In this document: in pieces, positions 47,901-57,949 of the stretch
How positions within the stretch are numbered: the stretch's first letter is position 1
Layout: each line of letters opens with the position of its first letter
NCBI GenBank assembly: GCA_963575645.1
Contig: OY754467.1
Location: forward strand, 124,001 to 188,000
Source of the DNA: Xanthostigma xanthostigma
Lineage: Eukaryota > Arthropoda > Insecta > Raphidioptera > Raphidiidae
DNA length: 64,000 nucleotides
Reading direction: 5' to 3'
Notes under the pieces: model-generated
Seen by the model: the letters and a program-made list of their open reading frames with translations, nothing else
What the model was told of the DNA's origin: nothing
The model's database searches: none
Position numbers and translations under genes: made by a program

Positions 47901-50900
47901 GTGCAAAAACGGCCCGCGTGTTTCGGATGGCAAAAAAAATTTATTATATAATTAGGGTATTTCCTTCAATGCAACCGCATTTTTATCCGGTTGCCTTTTC
48001 AAACATTTTTCGATTTTGACCCACCCCCATATCGCCGCCCCCGTCCATTTGGGGTCACTTTGGCCGCTACCAGGAAGTTCTGCACTACTCATAGGCCCAG
48101 ATTACCACTCGCCATCCGGTTGCCTTTCCGACACCGGATTGACGTGCCATTGCTTTGAATAAAAGCAGTTCGCTTTGATAATAAATAAGTAGTTCGGTGA
48201 ACTTCAATGAAAAGAAAAAAAAAACACAAATTTCAGCCGGCTGCGACGGTTTGACATCGGTGTTTCGCGTTCAGATCGACGAGTGCGGTCGCATCTGGAT
48301 ACTGGACAGCGGTCAGATAGAGGTCACGCTCGGTCCGAAGCCCGTCTGTCCGCCGACGATCTACGTCTTTGACCTCGAGACCGACCTGCTGGTGATGCGC
48401 TACGTGCTGCCGGAAGACTTCATCAAACAGGACGGTCTCTTCTCGAACATCGTCGTCGACATCAGAGACGGCAAATGCGACGAGGCCTTCGCCTATCTGA
48501 CAGACGTCTGGAGGTATGAGCGCCGTATTTAAATGTCCTTTTTTTTAATTTATACGAATACCTATGCTATTATAGACCGCTCACAATTGGCGACTTATAC
48601 GCTGGCGGCACTAAACAAATATAAAAATATAAGGTACACGAATTTCCTATAGACATTGTTCTTTAAATTCAAAATTGGGCTTTTGAATGAAATTTTTTTT
48701 TGTCATAAATGGAAAGATCGTATATAAGTTTTATAACAAAACTATTTTTCTTTTTTTTTATTTTCGTTATAATTCAAAAGTTATATCAAATTAAAAATAA
48801 ATTTTTGTACCCAGTTCCGAGAACGCGCCGACATTTCCCGAACATAATGTGACGTCATAATGTTAATTTATATTATTATAATAATAAATAATAAATTAAT
48901 TAGTTATATTTAATGAAAAATATTTAGTTTCTCATAAATTACAGTTACATTATTATTTTGTGAAAAAAAAACGTCCATTGATGCTTTCGCATCTCGAACC
49001 GCAGCTGAATTGAACCGAAAATTTATCATTTTTTAGAAAATCTGTGATCATAAATAATATCTACAGTAATAACTTGTCAACAAAATTTTTTTATACTAAA
49101 TTTAGGATAGTTTTAGTCAATACACATGTAGAAGCCATTGATAGTATAATATACTGCGTATATACATTTTAACATTATGACGTCACAACTGTCAAAAACA
49201 ATTTTAGTGCGTTCGCAGTCACGTGATTTTTTTTAATATTTTATCATTTTTAAATTGCTTATAATTAATTTAAAAAAAGTTTTTTGAAAGTTTTCCGCAT
49301 CGATTATCAATATTATTTATAATAAAGTTTTAAAATACAATAAAAAAATCGATAATTATTTTTTTTTTCAAAAGCCTAATTGCAACTTTATATGAAAATA
49401 AATACGCACATAACTAAAATCTTTAATTTAAATTAAAATCTTTTAATTATTAACGATTTTTTCCACATGTTTTTGACGTGATAACGTCTTATAAATTGAT
49501 GAAACACCGGCTGCACGCTAAGAAAAAGTGTCACGTTCCGCCTGAGCCTGAGCGTGCAAGCGAGAGCGCATAGTATAAGCGATAGAGAGTCGGTAAAAAT
49601 ATAGTTTGACAGCTACTAAAATTTAGGTTATGTATTATTAAATATGATATTCGAGCGGAATACGTTATCACGTAAAACTATCGTCCGTAAACCGACTTTA
49701 CAGACAACCAATTTTTTTAATAACAAATAATTTTACTACACTAAAAAGTCAATCTATTATAAGTATTTTGAACTGTCAGTTTTTAGTACAGAGTGCTCAA
49801 AAAATGTGTATGCGTAGTAGACTGTTAATTTTTATCAATTTTGACGACTTCCGAATACACTACAATTGTGAACTCCCTATATAAAAGCACGGTGGTCGGA
49901 AACTATATAAAAATCAACAATTCACTTCTTAGCCACAAGAATTCTATATTAATCGATTATGTATATTAATATCTTAAAAAAAAACTTCGGAGAAGTAAAA
50001 ACTTCGTTCTGTGCTAAATTCAAAAACTTGAGGCGACTGAATCTTAAGATTATAACTTAAAAAAAAAATAATTTCGAGGCAGACAAGAAATTGAAATCAA
50101 GCTCGAAATTCTGTGCGTAAGACGTCGAAAAAAAATGAATTTCGAGGCAGACAAGGAATTGAAATCCAACCTTGAAATTCTGTGCTTATAAAAGCTACCA
50201 GAGCGACAGCAAAAAAAATGCAAAGACGGTGTTCGCATAACTCCTTTAGTTACTACTAAAAAAACGCCGTCTGTGCACTTTTTTTTGCTGTTGCTCTTGT
50301 AGCTTTTATAAGCACAGAATTTCAAGGTTGGATTTCAATTCCTTGTCTGCCTCGAAATTCATTTTTTTTCGACGTCTTACGCACAGAATTTCGAGCTTGA
50401 TTTCAATTTCTTGTCTGCCTCGAAATTATTTTTTTTTTAAGTTATAATCTTAAGATTCAGTCGCCTCAAGTTTTTGAATTTAGCACAGAACGAAGTTTTT
50501 ACTTCTCCGAAGTTTTTTTTTAAGATTTCACGTCTTTTTCCAAAGTGTGAGACATTATTTTTATTTTTCCTCCAAAATAAGCATATGTGCATTTTTTATA
50601 TTGTTGTATTTAAATGCATTAAAAGTGTTCATATTGTTGTATTTAAATGCAATGAATCTCCGAAATTAGAATATGTATTGTAAAAAACAACACGATCCTT
50701 ACTCCATGCAACTGTGGTTTCGAGCGCGTCTCTCATGTATTTGTGGGCGTGACATGTAAGTTATATCGTGGCAGCACTTGATTACGCGCCAAATATAAAT
50801 GCACTTTTGTAGTTTGTTAAATAAGAAGTAACAATCAAAAGTCGGTTATAGAAATTGCAATAATCGACTTTTGATTTTTACTTCTCATTTAACAAACAGT

Positions 50901-53401
50901 ACTACAAAAGTGCATTTATATTTTGCCGCGTAGTTCAGTGCTGCCGCGGTGCAACACCTAGTGGTGCAATCGGCTCATCACACCTCCATGCGATTACCAT
51001 GACATTCAATTTGTAAACAATCCATGTGAAGTCTATTAAAAATAAAAATGAGCTATAACAAGTCTATGCTCTGTGATACATGATTATTTTTTATATTCAT
51101 TTGAAATATGGATATTCTTGAAGATTCCATGAAGGCACATTTTGAAGGCATGGAAAAAAAATCAATGAACAAAGCCCACCATTAAAAATACAAATTTTTT
51201 TTCATATCATTTGTAAAATACTTATTTTGCATTAAAAAAAGAAGTTTCACTTCGTAATCTTTTCACTTTTTAATTTTTGTTGCACTTTTTATGATAAATA
51301 TGTTTTTTAATAAATTAATTTATTTAAATCTAACTTCAATCATATATTTTGTTATTTTTTAATAAAAGATTTGACAAAAGTGAATTTTTCAAAAAACAAG
51401 AAAATAATAAAAATTAAAAATTAAAAAAGAAATAAAAATATATGAGAAAAAATTGAGAAAATAAATTAAAACTAAAAAAACAATTAAAAACATAAAAACA
51501 AATTAAAAATTGAAAAACAAATTTTCCAATGATGCTGGCGGGAATCGAACTCAAGACCCTGTTATTAGTTATTACTAGCCTAACGTCGTTACCGCTAGTC
51601 CACGGGCACACTCAGACTATAAGCTGTTATTGTGGTACAGAAGTATATATGGGTGATACGAAAAATCGGTCCTATGAAAGTCACGTGGTCACAGAACTAT
51701 AAAACTTGGAAACTTGCTTCATATACACGGCGTTATATGGGACAAAGGCAAAATCAATGTATAAGAATACGCTAGAGATTCGTTGGCATTTAGCACAGAA
51801 AAGAATCTCTAGCGAGATTCTTCGATTATCGGCAAAAACTGAACAGTTCATAGTTTTTGCCGTCGACGAGAGCATTCGAGTATATAGCTCTGAAAACGAA
51901 ACTGTTGTGGCCACACATAAAATAGATCGTTGTATTTTTTTCGGCGCGCTGCAGGTTCGGCCTGGTGGTGTTCGATTTGCAGCACGAGCACAGCTGGCGC
52001 ATAACGCACGGCTACTTTTACCCGGACCCGCTGTACTCGCGCTATCAAATTGACGACCTGGTGTTCCGCTGGACCGACGGACTGTTCGGACTGGCGCTCA
52101 GTCCTGTCGACGTCTACAGCGGCGATCGGATTCTTTTCTTTCATCCGATGTCGAGCAGTCAGGAGTTTTACGTCAAGACGTCGACGATCAGGAACGAGAC
52201 GAGCTGGAAACAGCACGAGGGAGATTTCAAGGTGATCGGAAAACTCGATTTGATTTTCCTTTTTAACGCCGCCATTAAATATTGTCGATTCATTATTTAC
52301 ATTTATCATTAATTTAAAAAATTAATTTACTTTTATTTTTTTTATTGAAGTGAAAACTTCTTTAGCGGCGTTGTACACTTTTTTTTGTAATGGGTAAAAA
52401 ATGTTAAACTTGCGTCAGGGTCGCGTGTCCTGATCGAAAATGTGTAAGACGGAAACTTTTATTTATACAACGTTAGACATCTAGCGTTGAAATATCGTAC
52501 ATAAAAATGCAATCTATGATACAAACCATTTTGATCGAAAATTCGTAAGACGTTAATATTCAAGTTTTCACTTCAGCCGGCACTCCCGGAGTGCAAAGGG
52601 GTTTTTTTTTTACTAGTTCTAAATTCAAAACCTAGCGGAAGTATCAACTGGATTTTCAATTTGTTATTAAAAATAAGTTCTCGAGTACCTGAGAGCTGAG
52701 GGATTGTAAAAAACGCGAGAATCGCTACACACTCGGCTATTCTCGAGTCCCGAATTATAAACTCACTTTCTTTTTGCGCCTATTCAAAGCTACTGGGACC
52801 GAGCCGAGGCCGCAACGGGCACGCTTCAGCGTCGTGGATGGACAGAAACGGGATTCTCTTTCAGAACATGGTGACGCGGAACGCGATCCAATGCTGGGAT
52901 CTGAGAAAGCCGTATCGAGCGAGCACCCTAGGATACGTTCAACAGGACAACGAGACGCTCGTCTTTCCGAACGACATCAAGGTCTGTTTGTTTTTATCAA
53001 TGTTACCGACTGCGACTGTTATCTGAATTTAGCATTATTTAGAATTTCCCAAAAATATATGAAATAATAAGAACAAAAAATATATAAGACTTAGTTCGAT
53101 TTTTGCTATTAATTAATACAATCTTTGATAAAATTCTTAATCTGTTTGAACTTTTAAAAATAACGTTTTAATTTTCGCTCAGATCGACCACGAGCCGCGC
53201 CAAAGTCTGTACGTCCTGTCCAACCGGCTGCCGTTCTATTTGTACCGGAAACTCGATCCCGACAACATCAACTTCCGGGTGTTCACGGCGTTCACCGACG
53301 ACGCCGTCAAAGGAACGATATGCGATCCGGACGTCCCCTATCATTCCGCCGACGACTACGAAGGAGAATGCCCGCCCTGGAATCTCTGGAATGTGTTCTA
53401 A
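44951..53401 (+). CDS. Yellow/MRJP family secreted protein, gene 3 (about 487 aa, 7 exons)
   Basis: Exons: 44951-44972 (tentative), 45833-46042, 46199-46465, 48237-48513, 51955-52231, 52790-52981, 53183-53401. Exons 2-7 join in phase at GT-AG sites. Exon 2 needs an upstream Met; ATG 44951 (GACATGG context) gives a 7-codon exon with the right phase, and an alternative is 44079-44115. A signal peptide (ALPFLLSLSVL) lies in exon 2, then a His/Asp-rich linker (DHHDFSKPFYHRHHDQD), then the propeller: YHWNQLDFEYPS, MPRWKNGVPVTLATVPR, YPSWDWHD, IDECGRIWILDSG, CPPTIYVFDL, SWRITHGYFYPDPLYS, WTDGLFGLALSP, DNINFRVF. N-glycosylation sites NETS and NETL. Four inverted-repeat elements sit in its introns. 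Paralogue letter (e or h) unproven. Confidence 0.9.
45075..45498. mobile_element. Harbinger-type MITE, copy 2, in the first intron of gene 3
   Basis: Element 45078-45495 with TTA on both sides. It is nearly identical to the copy at 34065 but keeps an extra segment reading EVDSELRKKERN, so its internal transposase-like fragment is longer. The left and right 23 bp are exact inverses. Confidence 0.85.
46087..46165. repeat. Small hairpin of the dispersed GACCTCA...CTATAA motif, intron of gene 3
   Basis: TGACCTCAATTGTCGGGCATC is followed 30 bp later by its near-inverse GACGCTCGAGAACCGTGACCA. Single halves of the same motif occur near 17820, 18850, 35006, 38387 and 39570. Confidence 0.5.
46886..46904 (+). 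repeat. Poly-C tract (19 C)
   Basis: An uninterrupted C19 run lies 50 bp before the left arm of the giant palindrome. Its length may be inexact because such runs are error-prone in assembly. Confidence 0.8.
46954..48160. mobile_element. Giant palindromic (foldback) element in an intron of gene 3
   Basis: Arms of about 575 bp (46954-47530 and 47587-48160) are near-perfect inverses around a short spacer. The termini read ATTCAAAGCAATGGCACGTC and inverse. Both arms are studded with GGCAACCGGAT and CGGATGGCA motifs. Mirrored 81-codon open frames occur in both arms but look like by-products. Its right end is about 75 bp from the acceptor of the next exon. Confidence 0.9.
49470..49718 (+). mobile_element. 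Family A repeat, copy 9 (short form) in intron of gene 3
   Basis: Both ends intact; interior shares AAATATGATATTCGAGCGG with the other short copies and contains an extra GAGCGCATAGTATAAGCG block. Confidence 0.83.
49971..50526. mobile_element. Palindromic (foldback) element, 556 bp, intron of gene 3
   Basis: Arms of about 240 bp are near-perfect inverses. Each arm itself contains two direct units (TTTCGAGGCAGACAAG ... AAATTCTGTGC). Termini read ATCTTAAAAAAAAACTTCGG and inverse. No coding. Confidence 0.88.
50767..50948. mobile_element. Short foldback element, intron of gene 3
   Basis: Arms of about 80 bp: GGCAGCACT ... AATGCACTTTTGTAGT ... AATCAAAAGTCG pairs with the inverse on the right. It lies 240 bp after the larger palindrome. 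Confidence 0.8.
51533..51610 (-). repeat. tRNA-like sequence in intron of gene 3
   Basis: Minus strand: GTGCCCGTGGACTAGCGG (box-A-like) and, 50 bp later, GAGTTCGATTCCCGCCAGCA (box-B-like with a CCA-type end). The central part would be a long variable arm but the stems are weak. Likely a SINE head or tRNA pseudogene. Confidence 0.4.
52347..52601 (+). mobile_element. Family B repeat, copy 4, intron of gene 3
   Basis: Begins GAAGTGAAAACTTC; ends with the GC palindrome and a T-run. It shares the GTTAGACATCTAGCG block with copy 2. Confidence 0.78.
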
Positions 53402-54340
53402 CAGAACTCCGGAAACTACGTAACAGCGAAAATATATGAACTACCATAATATTATATTAGGCGGGTTGAGAATTAACACGAAGTTAAGGATGGAAAATTT
53501 TTCGACTCGAAAAGAAAGTAACATGAAAAATAATATGAACATAGAAAGCTTACTTATTTTTCCATAAAATTCTCAACTTATTGATTTATTTATTTATTCT
53601 AATAAGTATCTTATTCCTTGAAATTTCTCGACTCAAAACAAAAAATTGGTTAAGCTGTGATGATTTTATTTTCTTTATCTTGAATGGTCTATTTGTTCGA
53701 AAAATTTTAAATTTAATTATTTCGACAAAAACATAAACATAAAAATGTTAAATGAATTTTAAAATAGGCGGCAATAAGTAAAATCTTCTTTAAAATTGAG
53801 AAATATTCAAGTATTTTTGCCATTTCTAATAAATAAGTTTATACTAGTAATAATTTTTAATCTTTCCTCGGGTGCGCGAATCGCATTGAAAAGAGACAGC
53901 ACTGCCGCTATTTACATATCTTTAATCCACAATAAGAGCGGTCGCCTCTTTCGTTTGCTGCTAAAATAGTGTCAAACCTGCACCCGCCCGGAAAAGCTAG
54001 AAATAGTTTGTTTTGTTTTTTTTTTTGATAAAAATATTGCCAAAATTCATTTGTTTAACACACATTGTTTTTTTTTAAACACGGCGGTCACAACGCCACT
54101 AAAATGACAGATTTTTTAATCAACTTAACAATGTTCAAGGAAAAAAACTATAGGTCACCCTTTTTTCAAGTACCTACCTACCACTATAGTTCTACAAAAA
54201 AATAATAATTTTAATTCTCTGTTTAAGATAAAAAATGATAATTTTAAATCGAGTATATTATACAAATGAATGTAATAAAGCATGCATTAAGATTGTATAT
54301 ATTATATGCAACAAATCAATAAATTTTATTTAAAAAAAAT
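53402..54340 (+). other. 3' UTR and poly(A) region of gene 3
   Basis: AT-rich, no gene. AATAAA signals occur at 54274-54279 and 54318-54323. Either would put the transcript end about 200 bp from the end of the convergent minus-strand gene. Confidence 0.4.
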
Positions 54341-54532
54341 TAAAAAAACCCTCATATTTCATTTAGGTTTTCAGTATACACCTCGATATAGACCAGTTTG
54401 ATTTCGGTGAAATTTACTAGTTAATCTGGAACGCAAGTTTGTGAGTAAAAAGTTGTCCGCGCCAACCGATGAAGTAAACAAAAATCTATTTCAAAAAAAA
54501 AAATTATAATATTAGTTAGGCATTATTATTTC

Positions 54533-54538
54533 TTTATT
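54533..54538 (-). terminator. Poly(A) signal of the 755-codon minus-strand gene
   Basis: AATAAA on the minus strand about 90 bp beyond the stop codon. Confidence 0.45.
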
Positions 54539-54626
54539 AAAAAAAAAATCTACAGAACGATTCACGGACTTAAGCTGAACTTATTTGTGATAAAAACAAA
54601 GCAATTAAAATCGAATCGATCGACTA

Positions 54627-56894
54627 TTACAATTTTCGATAGAGTTTTCGACTCGTCTTCGACACAAGACTCGTTTTCTCCATAATGCTTGGACTGGGCA
54701 TCAAAATATTTTCTTTGATGTACAAAACGTTGGTGGAATTGATTTTCGACGTGTTTCCGAAATTCGACACGCTGTCCTCGATCGACAATTTCGAAGCCAT
54801 GTGAGATTTCGTTCGCAGCGGTCGCTGATCGGCGTTCGATTGAATCGTGTTGTTGAATTGAACGGTCAACTTTCGAATCATTTCCGATATGTTGTTTATC
54901 GAATAATCGTCTACCTTCAGACAAGGAATCAGACTGTCTTCGGTTATCTGTTTGAAGCCGACGTCTCCGATCGACGTCAAAACTTTGACTTCCAACAGTT
55001 TTAAGATTACGCGCAAAAGACTCAGAATTTCCGAATACAGATTCTGCTCCGAAGAAACGCCGCCCAAGTTGCTCGAAACGCTCTGATATTTCGAAGCGAA
55101 ATTCGACGATTGCGCGGTCATTTTCATAGAATTCGAAGCGTCCAACTTCCGCCTCGAGGCGCTTCTCACCTTTTTGGCTTCGGTAATGGCCATGTCTTCT
55201 TTGATGGCCGATCTTATAAACTGTGCGATTTCGGACTTGGAACTCCATTTGTTATCCAGACTGACGACTGAACAATCCTTCTTTTTGTGCGTCGATATCT
55301 TTTTACTCGTCGATTCGTTGAACGCGGTATTGTGTTTGGCATTTTCGTACTGATTCGAGTCGAGACGTCTGTCCTTCGCATCGGCGGAAACGGCTGCCAT
55401 TTTTTTCAGGCTGCTCTGAGAACTAGCAGCGGACAACATTTTCGACACGCGTTCCAAAAGTCTAGTGCAAGGACTCAACTTTTCTTTGACTTCGCCTCCG
55501 TGGACGCTTTTATTTACGAGAACCTGCGACCGATTTTTAATTTTGTTCACGGTCGGTGCTGAACTTTTTCTAGTGAGTTTTTTGTCAGAAGGTTGGTCGT
55601 CGCATTTTTTCACTTCGTCCTTTTCTTCGGCAACCGAAATACTTTTTCTAGAATCACTTTTCAACAATTTTTTATATTCATTCACGAGTTTTTTCGATTC
55701 GTCTTTTATAATTTTTTTCGATTCTTCGTTTAAAACTTTTTTAGGTGCTTCTTTCGCAGATTTTCCAGGTTCGTCGCTTGAGTTTTTGTCGACGTCCGAA
55801 TTACTTCCCGCCACATTGGGCTGATTTTTTATCAAACTATTTTTAATAATTATTTCCACGAGTCGGCCCTTGAATTCGTCCACCAAATGTTTTTTCGAGT
55901 TAAGCGATCTTTGTTGTTTAATTGGCGAATTTTTTACTTTGGCCACAGCTTTCGGTTCGTCCACAATTTTATTTTCAGTCGAATTATCACCAATGTCAAG
56001 TTCTTTTGGACAGTGTTTTTCCAACGCGTTCGCAATATTTTCTTTGACCGAACTCGACTTTTCGAAATCGCCAGTCGATTGTTCCTCGACAGTCGTATCT
56101 TTTTTCGGATCGACAGTACTGTTGTCTACTTTTTTTTCGGAATCATCTGTTGAACATGGTTTTATTAGCGACACTGATTTATCGACCGAATCGATTTTGG
56201 GATTGTCGGGGCGGTCTTTGACTACAACGTCTACTGAAAACTGTTCGGGCAAACTTACTGAATTGGCGAACGAGGTCGTTCCAATCACTCGTTCAGACAC
56301 GTTTCTCGAGGCGTTCTTGCGAATTTCCGAGCCTTCGTCGCATTCGGCGGCCCGCTCTTCGGCAATGTTCGCGCAATTGTCGACGAGCCATTCGACCAGC
56401 GAATCGATCATGTCCCAAACGCTGCCCGTCGACGCGATCGAACCTTCTCCGTTTTTGTGTTCGGCGACGACGAAATTCTCAACCAGCGATTTGCACGATT
56501 CGTACGCGCTGTTGCTGACCGATTCTTTCATCGAATCGATTCCGCACGCGCTCTGATTTCGATTTGTCGAAGGGAGTTTGAGCGAATTCTCGTTCGCCGA
56601 CTTCAGGTGAAGACATTCCGACGGCGTTTTAAGCGACTGTTTGATCGGATTCGGCGAAATTTCGCCGATAGCGAACTTGAAATCGTCCATGCGTCTTGTG
56701 TGAGCGACCAGCTGAACGCACAGGTCCGGCTTTTGAGCTATTTTTTTTAAATCGAAATCAAAACAATAGAATATTTGCCGGTTGTATGTCTCAGGCAAAA
56801 TGTATCTTATACTTTGAGTACCGCTGGACATTGTATTAAAGTTAAGAAAATTCGGTCTATTTTTGAAGCACGTTTTTTCCGCCATTTGTGACAT
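54627..56894 (-). CDS. Uncharacterised intronless gene, 755 aa
   Basis: A single open frame of 755 codons with ATG directly preceded in frame by TAA, so this is the first possible start. I do not recognise the protein. It has no signal peptide or membrane span. Residues 1-90 look folded (YILPETYNRQIFYCFDFDL), as does 158-178 (SVWDMIDSLVEWLVDN). Residues 200-470 are disordered, rich in Lys, Ser, Asp and Glu, with repeated units such as EESKK, DESKKL and EYKKLL near 388-411. Residues 620-690 are Leu/Ile-rich (SEILSLLRVILKLLEVKVL) and could form a helical module. Codon use is more balanced than the background, which supports it being real. It converges on yellow-family gene 3. A nuclear or cytoskeletal scaffold is possible but is a guess. 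Confidence 0.65.
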   Translation of the reverse strand: MSQMAEKTCFKNRPNFLNFNTMSSGTQSIRYILPETYNRQIFYCFDFDLKKIAQKPDLCVQLVAHTRRMDDFKFAIGEISPNPIKQSLKTPSECLHLKSANENSLKLPSTNRNQSACGIDSMKESVSNSAYESCKSLVENFVVAEHKNGEGSIASTGSVWDMIDSLVEWLVDNCANIAEERAAECDEGSEIRKNASRNVSERVIGTTSFANSVSLPEQFSVDVVVKDRPDNPKIDSVDKSVSLIKPCSTDDSEKKVDNSTVDPKKDTTVEEQSTGDFEKSSSVKENIANALEKHCPKELDIGDNSTENKIVDEPKAVAKVKNSPIKQQRSLNSKKHLVDEFKGRLVEIIIKNSLIKNQPNVAGSNSDVDKNSSDEPGKSAKEAPKKVLNEESKKIIKDESKKLVNEYKKLLKSDSRKSISVAEEKDEVKKCDDQPSDKKLTRKSSAPTVNKIKNRSQVLVNKSVHGGEVKEKLSPCTRLLERVSKMLSAASSQSSLKKMAAVSADAKDRRLDSNQYENAKHNTAFNESTSKKISTHKKKDCSVVSLDNKWSSKSEIAQFIRSAIKEDMAITEAKKVRSASRRKLDASNSMKMTAQSSNFASKYQSVSSNLGGVSSEQNLYSEILSLLRVILKLLEVKVLTSIGDVGFKQITEDSLIPCLKVDDYSINNISEMIRKLTVQFNNTIQSNADQRPLRTKSHMASKLSIEDSVSNFGNTSKINSTNVLYIKENILMPSPSIMEKTSLVSKTSRKLYRKL

Positions 56895-57189
56895 TTAAAA
56901 TTAATTTAAGATCGGTATTATCTAAACAAAAATGAAATTAATTTAAATCATGATAAAACTTATTCACCTCGGCCCCACTAAGAAACTCAAGAACAGGCTC
57001 TATATATTGTATAGCTGGACTTTTATAATAAGTGTCACTTTCCCCAGGAAAAAAATCTATTTTGCTTTTATTTTAAATGTTTTTAAAGAAATAAATTTTG
57101 AAGTTGAAAATAAATTTTTTGAAACGCCGGCCACTAGCAAAACACATTAAAGAGCCCGATGTTGCAAATTCGGCTGCGATATAGAGCTA

Positions 57190-57949
57190 TACAGGGTGCC
57201 CCATTAAGAATGGGACATAGAACAACCGCAGATTCTCCAATTCAAAATAAAACGATTAAGCGAAATATGCTTAGATAAAATGTTACTCGCTCTACCAGTG
57301 GCGTACGGCAGGAGTAAGTAATGCTTGTACCCCTTCTAAATGTTACGGCGCTGTCTAAATTTTAATTTTGACTATAATTTTAATTTGTTTGATACTTTCT
57401 AAGTCAATAATGTACACTTGTTAGTTTGTTGTAAAGTCATTGGTTTTCGAGATATTCGCAGTTAAAGATAGATAGACATGTACTTTTTATTTGTATTATT
57501 ATTAATAATATTCATTTTTACAATTTTGTCTTAAAAAAACTCGAAAACCAATGACTTTACAACAAACTAACAAGTGTACATTATTGACTTAGAAAATATC
57601 AAAAAAATTAAAATTATAGTCAAAATTAAAATTTAGACAGCGGCGTAACATTTAGAAGGGGTACAGGCATTACTTACTCCTGCCGTACGCCACTGGTAGA
57701 GCGTACTGAACTATTTTTTTTTATTGTTAGGTGCATTTTATGATATTTAACAAGTGTGCCGATTTGAGTAAAATTATACGGTGTATTAAAAAAATTATGG
57801 ACATTAATAATTCTTCAGTTTTCAACTTCAACACCCCGTATTTCGGAAACGAGTAACATTTTATCTAAGCATATTTCGCTTAATCGTTTTATTTTGAATT
57901 GGAGAATCTGCGGTTGTTCAATGTCCCATTCTTAATGGGACAGCCTGTA
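57190..57949. mobile_element. Foldback element with TA flanks; carries a host gene's stop codon
   Basis: Element 57192-57947. Termini CAGGGTGCCCCATTAAGAAT and near-inverse; TA on both sides. The outer inverted repeats are about 100 bp and an inner inverted pair (AGTAAGTAATGC...GACTTTACAACAAAC) extends the arms further. Tc1/mariner-type TA targeting is likely. Its right arm contains the TAA that ends the minus-strand tetraspan reading frame. Confidence 0.8.

Noticed and set aside
47164..47951. Two identical 81-codon ORFs in opposite orientation
   Set aside because: They are the same arm sequence read from each side of the palindrome; residues look non-functional.
51706..51954. Plus-strand open frame running into gene 3 exon 5
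   Set aside because: It reads through the acceptor in the wrong frame relative to the MRJP domain, so it is intronic.
55870..56556. 228-codon plus-strand ORF antisense to the 755-codon gene
   Set aside because: Ser/Phe-rich mirror of the Lys/Ser-rich minus-strand frame, shorter and without a supporting start.
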